Positions 51,337 to 61,002 of a DNA stretch of 64,000 nucleotides are shown piece after piece. The notes beneath the pieces were generated by a model. The model was given only the letters and a program-made list of their open reading frames with translations. It had not been told where the DNA came from and made no database searches. Both the position numbers and the translations under genes were made by a program. Numbering within the stretch: position 1 is the first letter of the stretch; every line of letters begins with the position of its first letter. The DNA is from Cryobacterium psychrophilum (GTDB lineage Bacteria > Actinomycetota > Actinomycetes > Actinomycetales > Microbacteriaceae): assembly GCF_004365915.1 (NCBI RefSeq), contig NZ_SODI01000001.1:806001-870000 (forward strand), in the 5' to 3' direction.

Positions 51337-54300
51337 TCGTCGTAGTCGTAGCTGTGAGTGTTCACGGTCACCGTCAGCCGCACGGTGCCGGCAGCCGGCG
51401 CCCCCGGCACGGTGCAGGTGTTCGAAGAATCGGCGGAGGTGGGCTCGCCGGTTGTCTCACGCACCGAGCAGGCGTAGCTGGCCGGAATCGACCCATTGGG
51501 CGGGTCGTTGGTCCACGAGAACCGGCCGGTGGCGGCGTCGTAGGCGACTCCGCCCACGACGCGGGTGATGGATGCCTCCGGTGCGGTCGCCGGCGCAGCC
51601 CACGGACCGCAGCCGCCCCAGACGTTGCACGCGCGAATTTCCACCGAGACGGTGTCCCCGAAGGCGCCGCCGAGCAGCTCCCTGGGCCAGCCCGTGCCGC
51701 TGAAGGCGACGATCGCACCGGTGCCGTCCGCGGACCGCAGCTCGTATCGGTCAGCACCGACGACGACGCCCGCGGTGACCTGGTAATCCCACGCCGTACC
51801 GTGGGAACGCATGGTCCCCGTGACGAGGGGGGCGCCGGCGGGGTCAGCGCGGATCACGGCGGAGGCCACCTGGGACACGGCGCATCCGGCACGGTTGTAG
51901 CCCCAGACCACGAAGGAGTAGCGTCCGTTGTTGCCGCTGAGCCCCTCGAACTGTGCCGAGGTCGAGGTGCCGGAGACTGTGAGCTGGGCGTCGACGGCTC
52001 CCCCCTCGACCGGGGCCGTCACCGTGCCGGGGGCCGGGGACGTGACAGAGCACGCCTGCGCTCCCGACGGCGCCCGGTTGCCGGTGATCCGCTGTACGAC
52101 GTAGCCGGCCACCGGATCGCCGGAGTTGGGGAAGGGGCTCCACGACACGGTCACCGTTCCGGTGGCGTCGCTTCCCGACGCCACGATGCTGGTCGCCTGC
52201 GGTGGTCCATAGGGTTTGCCGGTGCCGCGGGCGACGGTCCAGCTGGAGAGTTCGGGTAACGCGTCGTTTCGGGCACTCACGGTGAATTCGACGTTTGCGC
52301 CATTCGACAGGCCGCTCACGTCGATACTGCACCGCGCCGCCGTCGCGCACCGCGCCCCGGTGGCACTGACCTCCGGTTGCGTCTTCCCGCCAACGGTCAC
52401 CACATAGCCGCGGATGGCCGTGCCGCCACCGCCCGGCGACACCGCACCCCAGCTGAGGCGAAGCCCCCCGTCGAGCGGCGCGGCGGCCAGGCCGGTCGGT
52501 GCTCCCGGAACGACGTCGGACCACACGTCGCCGCGCAGGGTGGTGGAAGCGGACGCCCCGATCGCGTTCTGCGCGGTGACCGACACCCGCACGGCGTTGT
52601 CGCGTCCATTTCCGCGGGTGAAGACCTGGCACGACGTGGCGTGGCACAGTGTCGTCCCCACGACCGCACCGGAGCCGGCGTCACGGAGCACGAGCTGATA
52701 ACCGGTGATCGGTGAGTTGTTCGCGGCACCGGCAGTGAACGACACCGTGAGGGAACCGTCCCCGAAACCACCGACGCTGACGTTGGTCACGGCCTCCGGC
52801 ACGTCCTGGACCGAGATGCGTACGGTGCCCCAGGCGTAGCGGTCGGGGTCGCCCGTGGCATCCGCCACCTGGTACTGCAGGTTCGTGTCAACGGGCGCCG
52901 CGTCCGCGGACACACGGATGCTGAGCCGGCTGGAATCGGTGCTCGGGGTGATCGTGACCCCCGGCGGAACGTTGGCTCCGCCGAGGCCACGCACGTCCAC
53001 CACGCGCAACGGAGTCGCGGGGAAGGGGTTTGCCGCCTCGTCGTTGGCGAGCACGTCAACGACGGTGGTCTGCCCGCGTGGCGCGACGGCGGCATCCGCT
53101 GCCGGGATGGCGGTGGGTCGGGTGGATGCGACGACGCGCATATCGATGCGACCGGACCGCCCCTCGGCGAGGCTGTCGCGCACTCCGATCAGGACGGAAC
53201 GTGAACTGCCCTTGAGGGCGGAGCTGTCGGCGCGGAGGGTGAGCTCGTGACCGCTGAGCGACGAGGTGAAACCGGCGGGTTTCGGGTCGAGCACCGTGAA
53301 CGCGAGTTCCCCGAGGTCGTTCGGGTACGGGTAGGAGGTGAGCTTGAGAAGGTCGATGACCTTCGTCTGTTCCGGTTCGAAGTCGAGGACGGCGCCGTCG
53401 AAGGCGGGCGACTGGTTGTCGCTCGGCGTCACCGTGATCGGGAGCACGATCGTGTTCTTGCGGCCCTCCGGGTCGCTCGCGCTCGAACCGTCGGTCACCT
53501 CGAACGAGATGGAGGCCGGACCGTAGTATCCAGCGGCACTGGTGAATTCCAGTCGTGTGGGCGAGGTGGCGAGTGCGGCGCCGTCCGAGTGGGTGGCGCG
53601 CACGGTGCCGGTGTCGGTGAGTCGCACCGGCTTGCCACCGACCGCGACCACGTAGTCGTTGATGGTGAGGTTCAGGGTCGCTTCGCTTTTCACCGTGAGC
53701 GCCGGCACCCCGCTGCGCACCTGGGGCAGGGCGTCGCGAAAACCGGGGACCCAGACGAAGGCGTACGACACGATACTCGACTCATCGGGGTGCGTGACGG
53801 AGAAGGGGATGATCTGACTGCGGTCGGCGACGCTCACCCGGATGCGCCTGGTCTCGGTGACCGTGGCCGCGTCCGTGAAACCGGGCAGCACGGCCACGTC
53901 AAGGGTGCTGGACGCACCGTCGGCGAAAAATACCTGGGCGAGCACGTCCACGTCGACCGTCTTGCGGCCCTGAATGTCGCTCAGGGTGAGTCGGGTGTCC
54001 CGCGCGATCGGCTGGGACCGGGGCGCGTCCTTGCTCACCAGAACGGTGAGGAAGTTGGAACTCGTGCCGCCGCGTTCGTTCTGGATCACGTAGATGTATC
54101 CGTAGCGCCCCTCCCGCTGCGGCGCGGTCACGGCGACGACCAGGTTGTCGATTGCGGCCGAACCCGAGTCGACTCCCGGGTTGCTCGCTTCGACGCTCAC
54201 GATGCTCAGAGTGCCACCGTCCGGGTCGGAATCGTTGCCGAGTACCTGCACCGAGACGGTGCTGCCGGGGCGCACGACGACCTCGTCGGGGGCGGCGATT

Positions 54301-57278
54301 GGATTGCGGGCACCGTCGAGACGGGCGCTGATGCCCACGCGCACGGTTCCGACGGCGCGGGCGCCGAGCGCATCGACGATCGCGTAGGTGAATGTGTCGG
54401 TGCCGGCGGAGTATTCACCGGCGGTGTACTCGAACGATTCGGAGTCCATGCCCGTGACGGCGCCCTTGTCGGGGTTGGTCTCCTGGCCGATCAGCTGCAC
54501 CGAATCGCCGTCGGGGTCGATTCCGTTGAGCGGAATCGGAATGTGCACGGTGCCGCCGGCGAGGACCCGGGCAACGACGGTCTGGGGCTCCGGCGCGTTG
54601 TTGGTCGCGGCATCCGCTTCGCGCACCAGGATGCGAACCTCGGCGTTGGCGAATTGCCCGTCGGGCGCGGTGACCCGGTACACGGCGCTGTAGTTGCCAG
54701 CCGTGGCGGGGGCGAGGTAACGCAGCACGGTGCCCGAGGCGAAGAGCACCCCGGCCTGGCCGGTCAGGCCCTCGGTCAGCACCGGGTCAAGGGTGAGCGG
54801 GTCGCCGTCGGGGTGTTCGTCGTTGGCGAGCACCGGGATGTCGATGGCGTCGTTCACTCGAACCGACACCGTGTCGGGCAGTGCGCGCGGGGCCTGCTTC
54901 TGCGACACCGCGGGAAGTTCAATGACCGTGACGCTGCCAGCGGATTCGACGAGCCCGTTGCTCACCCGGTAACCGAAGGACACCGAGCCGGTGGCCAGCG
55001 GCTGGGTGAGGGTCACCCGCAACAGTCGCTGTTCGAGAATTTCCACCCGCAGGCCGCTGTCCGCGGGGATGTTCGTCGTTCCCGTCACCAGCAAGACGCC
55101 GCCGGCCGGGTCGAAGTCGGTCGCGAGCACGTCGACGAGCGTCGGCTGGCTGCCGCGGATGAATGCGGTGTGCGGCACGGTGACGGGGGTGCTGGCGCCG
55201 GAGGCCGCGGCCGACACCTCGACGCGCACCTGCCCGGTCGCCGTTTCCGTTCCGTCCGTCACCGCATATTCGAGGTAGTGCGTGCCGACCTGCATGCTCA
55301 CGAAGCGGAACGTGCCGTCATCCCACCGCGGCGTGATCGTCACGTTCGGTTTGGCGGGAACGCTGCTCAGCCGCAGCACACCCGAACCGCCCCTCGTGTG
55401 CTCAAGCGGTGACAGTGTGATCTCGGCGCCCGCGGTTGCGAGGGCGGAGTACGAGTCGGTCAGGATCGGCACCGTGCCCGCAGGCCGCACGAACACCGTC
55501 AACGTTCCCGTGCCCACGTCGCGACCATCCGACACGGTCAGTGCCACGTCCGTGCGCTGCTCGGCGTCGGCGTTGCCCGTTCCGCCGTGCGTGAAGGTCA
55601 CCGCTCCCGTCGGTGTGAAGCCGACCTGGTCCGGCGCCGTCGCCGCCGCGGACGCGAGGTAGAACGGGTCACCGTCGGGGTCGATCCAGTCCCCGAGCAC
55701 CTGGGCGGCGACCTGGCCCGATGTCTCGGCCGTGGCGCGGGTGGCGCGCACCTGAACGGGCGCGGAGTTCTCCTCGACGCCGCGAACGCTCACCGTCACC
55801 GAGGCCGACGCCGTTCCGCCGCGACCGTCGCTGATCGCGTAGCTGAACGTCACGGGTTCCGTTGCCGAAGGCGGCAGGGTGAGCTGCACCTGCTGGTTGT
55901 CGGCGACGAGTTCGAGGCGTCCCCGGTCCGCAGAGATCTCACTGAAGCTGGTGACCAGGAGCACGTCGTCGTTCGCGTCATAGTCGTTGAGCAGTACCGG
56001 GAGCACGGTCGCCCGGCCCGGCCGGGCACCGAAGTCGTCGTCGACGGCCACGGGAGGCATCTGCGCCTGTTCGAAGGTCGGCGGGGTATCGCCGTTGTCC
56101 TCCTCCACCTTCTGCTCGGTCTGATCGGTGTCAATCAGGTCGGCCCAGTTGTCAATGCGCTCGCCACGTCGTTGCACGGCCCACGTGGTGCCGTTGTAGG
56201 AGTCGTTGAGCACGACACCGTCACCGTTCATGCGCAATTCCAGCCGGGCGGATGCCGCAATCCCGTCCAGGGTCATCTCGGCAGCGGTCATATCGGCAGC
56301 GCCCGGTTCGCCGTCGCAGTCCCGCCAGGCGGTCCCGTCCGACCACGCGGCATACGCGCACGCGCCAACGGATGCCGGTGCCGCCGCCGAACCGTGGCGT
56401 CCCGTCAGGAGCGGCTCGGGTGTTCCGCCAGTGAGGTTCACGGAGAGCAGGCCGCCCTCGTGCGCCACGAGCACCCGGTCGGCCGACGCCGCCGCGTGTT
56501 GGATCACGGGGTTGTTCGTGACCCCGAGGTCAACGTCTGCCTCGGCGAGGAAGACGTGTGAGGTGGTGGCGTTGAGCAGCGCCCAGCTGCCGGCCACACT
56601 GGAGACCTCGTACTCGTCATCCGCCGCCCCAACCAATCTTTGGCCTGGCTCGCCGGCGGTCGCCTCTCCGGCCAGCGTCGTCGCGAGCGTTACTGTCGTC
56701 ACGACAGCGTTTGCCGTCGTCGTATCGACCTGCAGCAGGCTTCCCGTGCCAGGGGTGAAGGCGGTGAGCAGCCCGGCCGGATCGAGCGCCACCAACGTCC
56801 CGGCTCCGAGGCTCAGGGTCGGCGCGGACAAGCCGTCGAAATCGGCAATTTCCGCGGCGGGCAGTGTCCAGATGTCTCCGTTGGACGCAACGACGGCACG
56901 GTCGGCTCCGAGCAGCACGGTCGGCGCGAGCGGGGGAAGCGGCACGCTCCCGGTGACCTGCGCCGTCGCCGCATCGACAATCTCGAGCGAACTGTTGCCG
57001 TGGTCGAGCACGAGCACCGTCGCACCTCGTTGCAGCACGTCGATGCTGCTGCTGTCGACGGCGACGACGGTGTTGAGCTCCATGACGGCGGTGTTGGCGC
57101 GGCCCACCGATTGGCGGGACTCGTTGGTCACCCAGACGGCCGCATCGCCGAGGTCGAGCCGCTCGGCGGTGTACCCGCCGGATACGACGGCGACCGTCGC
57201 GACGAGTGCCGCGATCACCGTGCCGCTCGTGATGGTCCCGATCAGCGAGCGATGGGTCCGACCCCAGGCCCACCTCAC
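51333..57278 (-). CDS. Giant surface protein with Ig/cadherin-like and Fn3 repeats
   Basis: 1981 residues from a GTG start. One N-terminal membrane helix (about 15-35) anchors a huge outer part. Residues 45-380 look like beta-propeller or blade repeats. Then come Ig/cadherin-like units of about 95-100 residues marked by acidic motifs: LLNDYDANDD (about 431), DWIDPDGDPF (531), ATDFDPAGG (718), ANDEHPDGD (821), NGIDPDGDS (920), GNDSDPDGG (1016), ANDEAANPF (1413). From about 1496 four Fn3-like domains follow, with scattered Cys pairs. No sortase motif. Acidic loops suggest calcium binding (inference). It begins 16 bp after the kinase gene and overlaps MoxR by four bases. Confidence 0.88.
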   Translation of the reverse strand: MRWAWGRTHRSLIGTITSGTVIAALVATVAVVSGGYTAERLDLGDAAVWVTNESRQSVGRANTAVMELNTVVAVDSSSIDVLQRGATVLVLDHGNSSLEIVDAATAQVTGSVPLPPLAPTVLLGADRAVVASNGDIWTLPAAEIADFDGLSAPTLSLGAGTLVALDPAGLLTAFTPGTGSLLQVDTTTANAVVTTVTLATTLAGEATAGEPGQRLVGAADDEYEVSSVAGSWALLNATTSHVFLAEADVDLGVTNNPVIQHAAASADRVLVAHEGGLLSVNLTGGTPEPLLTGRHGSAAAPASVGACAYAAWSDGTAWRDCDGEPGAADMTAAEMTLDGIAASARLELRMNGDGVVLNDSYNGTTWAVQRRGERIDNWADLIDTDQTEQKVEEDNGDTPPTFEQAQMPPVAVDDDFGARPGRATVLPVLLNDYDANDDVLLVTSFSEISADRGRLELVADNQQVQLTLPPSATEPVTFSYAISDGRGGTASASVTVSVRGVEENSAPVQVRATRATAETSGQVAAQVLGDWIDPDGDPFYLASAAATAPDQVGFTPTGAVTFTHGGTGNADAEQRTDVALTVSDGRDVGTGTLTVFVRPAGTVPILTDSYSALATAGAEITLSPLEHTRGGSGVLRLSSVPAKPNVTITPRWDDGTFRFVSMQVGTHYLEYAVTDGTETATGQVRVEVSAAASGASTPVTVPHTAFIRGSQPTLVDVLATDFDPAGGVLLVTGTTNIPADSGLRVEILEQRLLRVTLTQPLATGSVSFGYRVSNGLVESAGSVTVIELPAVSQKQAPRALPDTVSVRVNDAIDIPVLANDEHPDGDPLTLDPVLTEGLTGQAGVLFASGTVLRYLAPATAGNYSAVYRVTAPDGQFANAEVRILVREADAATNNAPEPQTVVARVLAGGTVHIPIPLNGIDPDGDSVQLIGQETNPDKGAVTGMDSESFEYTAGEYSAGTDTFTYAIVDALGARAVGTVRVGISARLDGARNPIAAPDEVVVRPGSTVSVQVLGNDSDPDGGTLSIVSVEASNPGVDSGSAAIDNLVVAVTAPQREGRYGYIYVIQNERGGTSSNFLTVLVSKDAPRSQPIARDTRLTLSDIQGRKTVDVDVLAQVFFADGASSTLDVAVLPGFTDAATVTETRRIRVSVADRSQIIPFSVTHPDESSIVSYAFVWVPGFRDALPQVRSGVPALTVKSEATLNLTINDYVVAVGGKPVRLTDTGTVRATHSDGAALATSPTRLEFTSAAGYYGPASISFEVTDGSSASDPEGRKNTIVLPITVTPSDNQSPAFDGAVLDFEPEQTKVIDLLKLTSYPYPNDLGELAFTVLDPKPAGFTSSLSGHELTLRADSSALKGSSRSVLIGVRDSLAEGRSGRIDMRVVASTRPTAIPAADAAVAPRGQTTVVDVLANDEAANPFPATPLRVVDVRGLGGANVPPGVTITPSTDSSRLSIRVSADAAPVDTNLQYQVADATGDPDRYAWGTVRISVQDVPEAVTNVSVGGFGDGSLTVSFTAGAANNSPITGYQLVLRDAGSGAVVGTTLCHATSCQVFTRGNGRDNAVRVSVTAQNAIGASASTTLRGDVWSDVVPGAPTGLAAAPLDGGLRLSWGAVSPGGGGTAIRGYVVTVGGKTQPEVSATGARCATAARCSIDVSGLSNGANVEFTVSARNDALPELSSWTVARGTGKPYGPPQATSIVASGSDATGTVTVSWSPFPNSGDPVAGYVVQRITGNRAPSGAQACSVTSPAPGTVTAPVEGGAVDAQLTVSGTSTSAQFEGLSGNNGRYSFVVWGYNRAGCAVSQVASAVIRADPAGAPLVTGTMRSHGTAWDYQVTAGVVVGADRYELRSADGTGAIVAFSGTGWPRELLGGAFGDTVSVEIRACNVWGGCGPWAAPATAPEASITRVVGGVAYDAATGRFSWTNDPPNGSIPASYACSVRETTGEPTSADSSNTCTVPGAPAAGTVRLTVTVNTHSYDYDE

Positions 57279-57294
57279 CGGGTCACCCGTGAAC

Positions 57295-58779
57295 TCACTG
57301 ATTCACCGCGGCGTCGACGCATTTCTCTGCGCTGGGTTCGCCGGCAGCCCCTGCCCGGTTCACCGTCACGGTGAGACAGACCGTGCTCCGGCCCTCCGGA
57401 TCAACACCGAATTCGGTTCCGCGCTGGATGCTCTTCTCTCCCGAGCGCAGCTGGACGACATAGTTGTCGCTGGAGAGCACACCGGGATTCTCCCACTGAA
57501 AAACGATCGAGGCGCCCTGTACCGCGCCGGTGACGTCGCTCACGCGTGGGATACCCGCGGTGTTGCCACCGGCGAGCAGCGTCACCACCATGGCGGCCGT
57601 TCCCGCCACGAGGATGAGCCCGGCCGCCCAGGCGAGGCCGGACCAGCGCTGCGGGCGGCGCCGCCCGGAGTACGATGTGTCTCGCCGCCCGCGGGTTTGC
57701 GTGCCGCGGGTTTGGCCCGTTCGGGTACGGGCCGAGGAGCGCTCCCGCCTCATCGCCCCCACACGGGCTGAGCCGCCGGAACGGCGACGCACGGCTCCCG
57801 CCCCCGCGAGCACACCGGGGCCGGTGATCCGGGTCTGATCCAGCGGGTCCACCGGCGTGGCCGCCGCCCAATCATCGACGGAGACCTCAAGTGGTGTCTG
57901 CGCCAGACCCAGTTCGGCTTCAACCGATTGCAGCTCCCGGATCAGCTCCAACACGCTCTGCTGGCGCTGCTGCGGCGAGCGGCGCATGGCACGCGCGAGG
58001 ATCTCGTTCAACCGGGGCGGAACATCCGCTCGATCGATGGGCGCGACCCTGGCCCGCGCGATGCGTGCCGTGAGCCCGGCCGTCTCATTGTCGCCGCCGG
58101 GCACCTCGAAGGGAGAGCGGCCCGCCAGAAGCGAGTAGAGGGTGGCGCCGACGGCCCAAACCTCCGTCGCGATCGAGCCGGGCACGTCGCCGTGCAAAAC
58201 CTCGGGGGCCGACCACGGAATGGACAGGCCGACAACGTCTGAGCGCACGTCCCGGGCACCGAGGTCGTTTCCGCTGCCCGTTTCGGCATCGGCGAGCGTG
58301 GCCGCTATGCCGAAGTCCGAGAGCACCGGATGCCCATATGCCGTAATGAGAATGTTGGAGGGTTTGATGTCCCGGTGCAGCACACCCGAGCGGTGGGCGC
58401 TCTCAACGGCGCTGGCAATCTTGATGCCGATCCGCAGCACATCTGGCACGCTCAGCGGCTCCGCTCGGTAGCGCTGGCTGAGATTGGCTGAGCAGTATTC
58501 CATCACGAGGTACGGTCGGCCGTCGGCCGAGACGCTCGATTGAAAAACGGTGAGAATGGACGGATGCGAGCCGAGCTGGGCCATCACGTTGGCCTCGGTG
58601 CGGAAGAGATCACGAACCTGATCGTTCACCACACTTTTGAGCAGAACCTTGACGGCCACGGGGCGGCGAGGCAGGTTCTGTTCGAACAGAAAGACGTCGG
58701 CGAACCCACCGGAGCCGAGAGCCCGCACGTAGGTGAAACCCGGAAGCGTCGGCGGCGTTGACGGGAGACGTCGTGCCAT
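57295..58779 (-). CDS. Transmembrane Ser/Thr protein kinase with outer Fn3-like domain
   Basis: 494 residues. Kinase domain 1-275: ALGSGGFADVFLFEQ, Lys in PVAVKVLLK, LHRDIKPSNILIT (about 134-146), LSDFGIAATL and IPWSAPEVLHG, all key residues intact. A basic Arg/Thr/Gly-rich juxtamembrane region follows, then one membrane span (about 383-402) and an outer domain of about 90 residues (VSDVTGAVQGASIVFQWENP) of Fn3 type, with Cys in STVCLTV and AEKCVD. The Fn3-like sensor resembles the repeats of the neighbouring giant protein. The matching PP2C phosphatase and FHA proteins sit in the same operon. Confidence 0.93.
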   Translation of the reverse strand: MARRLPSTPPTLPGFTYVRALGSGGFADVFLFEQNLPRRPVAVKVLLKSVVNDQVRDLFRTEANVMAQLGSHPSILTVFQSSVSADGRPYLVMEYCSANLSQRYRAEPLSVPDVLRIGIKIASAVESAHRSGVLHRDIKPSNILITAYGHPVLSDFGIAATLADAETGSGNDLGARDVRSDVVGLSIPWSAPEVLHGDVPGSIATEVWAVGATLYSLLAGRSPFEVPGGDNETAGLTARIARARVAPIDRADVPPRLNEILARAMRRSPQQRQQSVLELIRELQSVEAELGLAQTPLEVSVDDWAAATPVDPLDQTRITGPGVLAGAGAVRRRSGGSARVGAMRRERSSARTRTGQTRGTQTRGRRDTSYSGRRRPQRWSGLAWAAGLILVAGTAAMVVTLLAGGNTAGIPRVSDVTGAVQGASIVFQWENPGVLSSDNYVVQLRSGEKSIQRGTEFGVDPEGRSTVCLTVTVNRAGAAGEPSAEKCVDAAVNQ

Positions 58780-58859
58780 GATCGCCTCCGCGCCGCTTCA
58801 GGTAGACCGGTCACGATTCACCGGAACCACGCCACCGAGAGACGGCACCGTGACCCCCA

Positions 58860-58891
58860 TTGTAGGGTGACTCGGCGACCGTTTTCGCCGG
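58860..58891 (-). promoter_or_regulatory. Possible terminator hairpin and -10 element before the kinase gene
   Basis: In the 118 bp between PP2C and kinase genes, the minus strand reads a six-pair hairpin CGGCGA/TCGCCG (58874-58879, 58886-58891) and then TACAAT (58860-58865), a near-consensus -10. No good -35 is seen. It could be an internal promoter separating the phosphatase/FHA pair from the rest of the operon. Confidence 0.3.
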
Positions 58892-58897
58892 TAGGGA

Positions 58898-59731
58898 TCA
58901 GTTTTTTGCGCTCACCCGATCGGTCGAGTGATCTGCCGTGCCGGTGAGGTCGTTGACGGTCACAACGTCAAGCACGATCACGGTCACGTTGTCGCGGCCA
59001 CCGTTCTCCAGCGCCGCCTCCAGAAGCGCCGCCGCGGCATCCGCTGCGTGCGGATTCGACATCAGGAAGTGCCGAATCCCGTAGGACGTGATCTCTTTGG
59101 AGAGACCGTCGGAGCACACCAGGATGCGCATTCCCGCCTGCAGGGGCAGAATACGATAATCGGGAATGGGCGGCTCGTGGAACCCGACGGCCCGGGTGAT
59201 GATATTGCCGTGCGGGTGCACCTCGGCCTCTTCGCGCGTGATACGACCAGCGTCGAAGAGTTCCTGAACGACGGAGTGGTCGGTTGTGACCTGCTCCAGA
59301 ACTCCGGCGTTGAGCTGGTACACACGTGAATCGCCAATGTTGAAGGCAATCCAGTTCGGCGCTCCAGAGACCACGGCGAGAGCGACGCCGGTTACCGTCG
59401 TACCGGTCCCCTGGTCGGTGACGCCAGCGCCCTTCGCCATGTCCTCGACCGCGAGGCTCAGCGCCGAGTCGATGGACGGAGCGTCGAGCACGGGCCTGCC
59501 GGCGTGTTCGGCGAGGCGTGTCACGACGGCCGCGCTGGCAACATCACCGGCGGAATGACCGCCCATGCCATCAGCGACGGAGAAGATGGGCGATTCGGCG
59601 AGCACGCTGTCCTCGTTCACTTCACGCCGGTGACCGACATCCGTCAGGGCGGACCAGGCCAGGGTTACGCTCTTGCCGGTGGAGGGCAGCTCGACCGTGA
59701 ATTCCGTCGAGCTCTGACCAATCTGGGTCAC
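58898..59731 (-). CDS. PP2C-family Ser/Thr protein phosphatase
   Basis: 277 residues from GTG 59731 with GGAAGG upstream. The PPM motifs are complete: TDVGHRREVNEDS (metal-binding Asp), VADGMGGHSAGD (about residues 50-61), FNIGDSRVYQL, ILVCSDGLSKEI and GGRDNVTVIVLD. It should reverse phosphorylation by the downstream kinase. No membrane segment, so cytoplasmic. It follows the FHA gene by 49 bp and precedes the kinase by 118 bp. Confidence 0.94.
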   Translation of the reverse strand: MTQIGQSSTEFTVELPSTGKSVTLAWSALTDVGHRREVNEDSVLAESPIFSVADGMGGHSAGDVASAAVVTRLAEHAGRPVLDAPSIDSALSLAVEDMAKGAGVTDQGTGTTVTGVALAVVSGAPNWIAFNIGDSRVYQLNAGVLEQVTTDHSVVQELFDAGRITREEAEVHPHGNIITRAVGFHEPPIPDYRILPLQAGMRILVCSDGLSKEITSYGIRHFLMSNPHAADAAAALLEAALENGGRDNVTVIVLDVVTVNDLTGTADHSTDRVSAKN

Positions 59732-59780
59732 GGGTGATGCCTTCCAACGTCGAATCTGCAGAGAATGAGCCGGCCCCTGT

Positions 59781-60911
59781 TCAACGGAGGACTTCGATGA
59801 TGTTACCGTCCCCAATGTCCACCCGTGTACCGGGACGCACCGCGACGGATTGTCCCGCGCGAAGTCGCTGGCGCCGTCCGCGCGCCGGAAACACCATTGT
59901 TCCGTTCGTGGACCCGACGTCGGTGACCACCACGGAGTCGCCATCCTGGCGAATTTCCAGGTGCGTCGCCGAGACCGCTGACGTGCGGGAGGCAATGGTG
60001 ATCAGTCGTGAGGCGCCGCCGGCTCCGACCCGAGTCGGCTGCGGGTGCCGTCCCAGCAGGTACACGGTGTCCAGCCGGCGTTCTGTCCCGTCGGGCAGGC
60101 GGAACCCGTAGCGTTCGAGCGGAACATCAGCCTGCTCGGGTGCCGGGTGCCCGCTGTTCTCCCGTGCCGGGGCGACGCCCCTGGCGGATGCGCCCGGCAC
60201 CCGAAGAATGGTGTCCTCGGCGGGAAGCGGGGCGACATTCGCGGTAATCGGGCTCGCAGACCACGGCGCGCGCAGGACCGTGTCGTCGAAACCGTCGCCC
60301 GGCTGCGCTGTCGACGATGGCGGGGGCGGGTTCATCGGCGCGTCTCGGTGCTGCGGGTCTGCCGCCCGGCCGACCGTCTGGGCCGATGAAGACTGGACTG
60401 ATGAGAACTGGGCCGATGAGAATTCGGCCGACCAGAACAGGGCGCTGCCCGAGATTGCCCCGGGGCCGATCGTTTGGCCGGACTCGAGTTCGGCGGGACT
60501 GACCCGAGCGATCCCCGGGGACCCGATGGCGATCCCGGTGACGGAGACGAAGTCGCCCGACCACCATGGCGACGCGCCGCCATCCGAGATGCGTCGGGAA
60601 CCGCCGATCGAGAACACATCGACCACAACGGATCCACGCACGACCACGGATACCCGCACGCCGTCGGCATCGGTCGGCTCCCCCGGGATGACGACGGCGA
60701 AACTGTCAACGGCCTCGTCGCCGCCCTGCGGAATCAGCGCCAGAACGTCGTCGACCGTGGCGCCGGAGCGCTCAGCCCGGCCGTGGAGCGTTTCCAGGAG
60801 ATGCGCCGGGGTTGCCACCGGAAGAGCGACCAGGAGGTCAGATCCCACAATGAACGTCCACTCCGGCGCGGATCCGGGCCACAGCGCACAGCCCACTCGT
60901 CCCACGTTCAT
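59781..60911 (-). CDS. FHA domain protein with unknown N-terminal domain
   Basis: 376 residues from ATG 60911 (AGGTGGGG upstream). The N-terminal 150 residues (VGRVGCALWPGSAPEWTF, then GSDLLVALPVATPAHLLETL) form an unrecognised globular domain. A low-complexity middle is encoded by 15 bp tandem repeats. The C-terminal FHA domain (about 284-375) has YLLGRHPQPTRVG, RTSAVSATHLEIRQDGDSV and VTDVGSTNGTMVFP with the phosphothreonine-binding Arg, Ser, His and Asn present. First gene of the operon; probably the recruited substrate or scaffold for the kinase/phosphatase pair. Confidence 0.9.
   Translation of the reverse strand: MNVGRVGCALWPGSAPEWTFIVGSDLLVALPVATPAHLLETLHGRAERSGATVDDVLALIPQGGDEAVDSFAVVIPGEPTDADGVRVSVVVRGSVVVDVFSIGGSRRISDGGASPWWSGDFVSVTGIAIGSPGIARVSPAELESGQTIGPGAISGSALFWSAEFSSAQFSSVQSSSAQTVGRAADPQHRDAPMNPPPPSSTAQPGDGFDDTVLRAPWSASPITANVAPLPAEDTILRVPGASARGVAPARENSGHPAPEQADVPLERYGFRLPDGTERRLDTVYLLGRHPQPTRVGAGGASRLITIASRTSAVSATHLEIRQDGDSVVVTDVGSTNGTMVFPARGRRQRLRAGQSVAVRPGTRVDIGDGNIIEVLR
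60385..60444. repeat. 15-bp degenerate tandem repeat in the FHA gene
   Basis: Four units starting at 60385, 60400, 60415 and 60430 (for example GATGAGAACTGGGCC and GATGAGAATTCGGCC). They encode Ser/Ala/Gln/Phe pentapeptides such as SAQFS in the linker of the FHA protein; repeat number may vary between strains. Confidence 0.75.
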
Positions 60912-61002
60912 TCCCCCACCTCTTTCCGCACGGCCGGGAGCCGCACGGCCCCGGTTCTCGCTTAAGTCTGCACTACCAGTATGAGCCGAATGCCCGACAA
61001 AA

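Noticed and set aside
53247..55412. Long open frame antisense to the giant Ig/Fn3 gene (about 720 codons)
   Set aside because: A shadow of the acidic repeats (Arg/Gly/His-rich product, no start signal, no family); the same applies to antisense frames over proS, rbsA, the DUF222 genes and the gabT genes.
42952..60911. A complete type VII secretion locus
   Set aside because: Only the ATPase and FHA components resemble T7SS; no WXG100, EccB, EccD, EccE or mycosin-like gene is present in the window.
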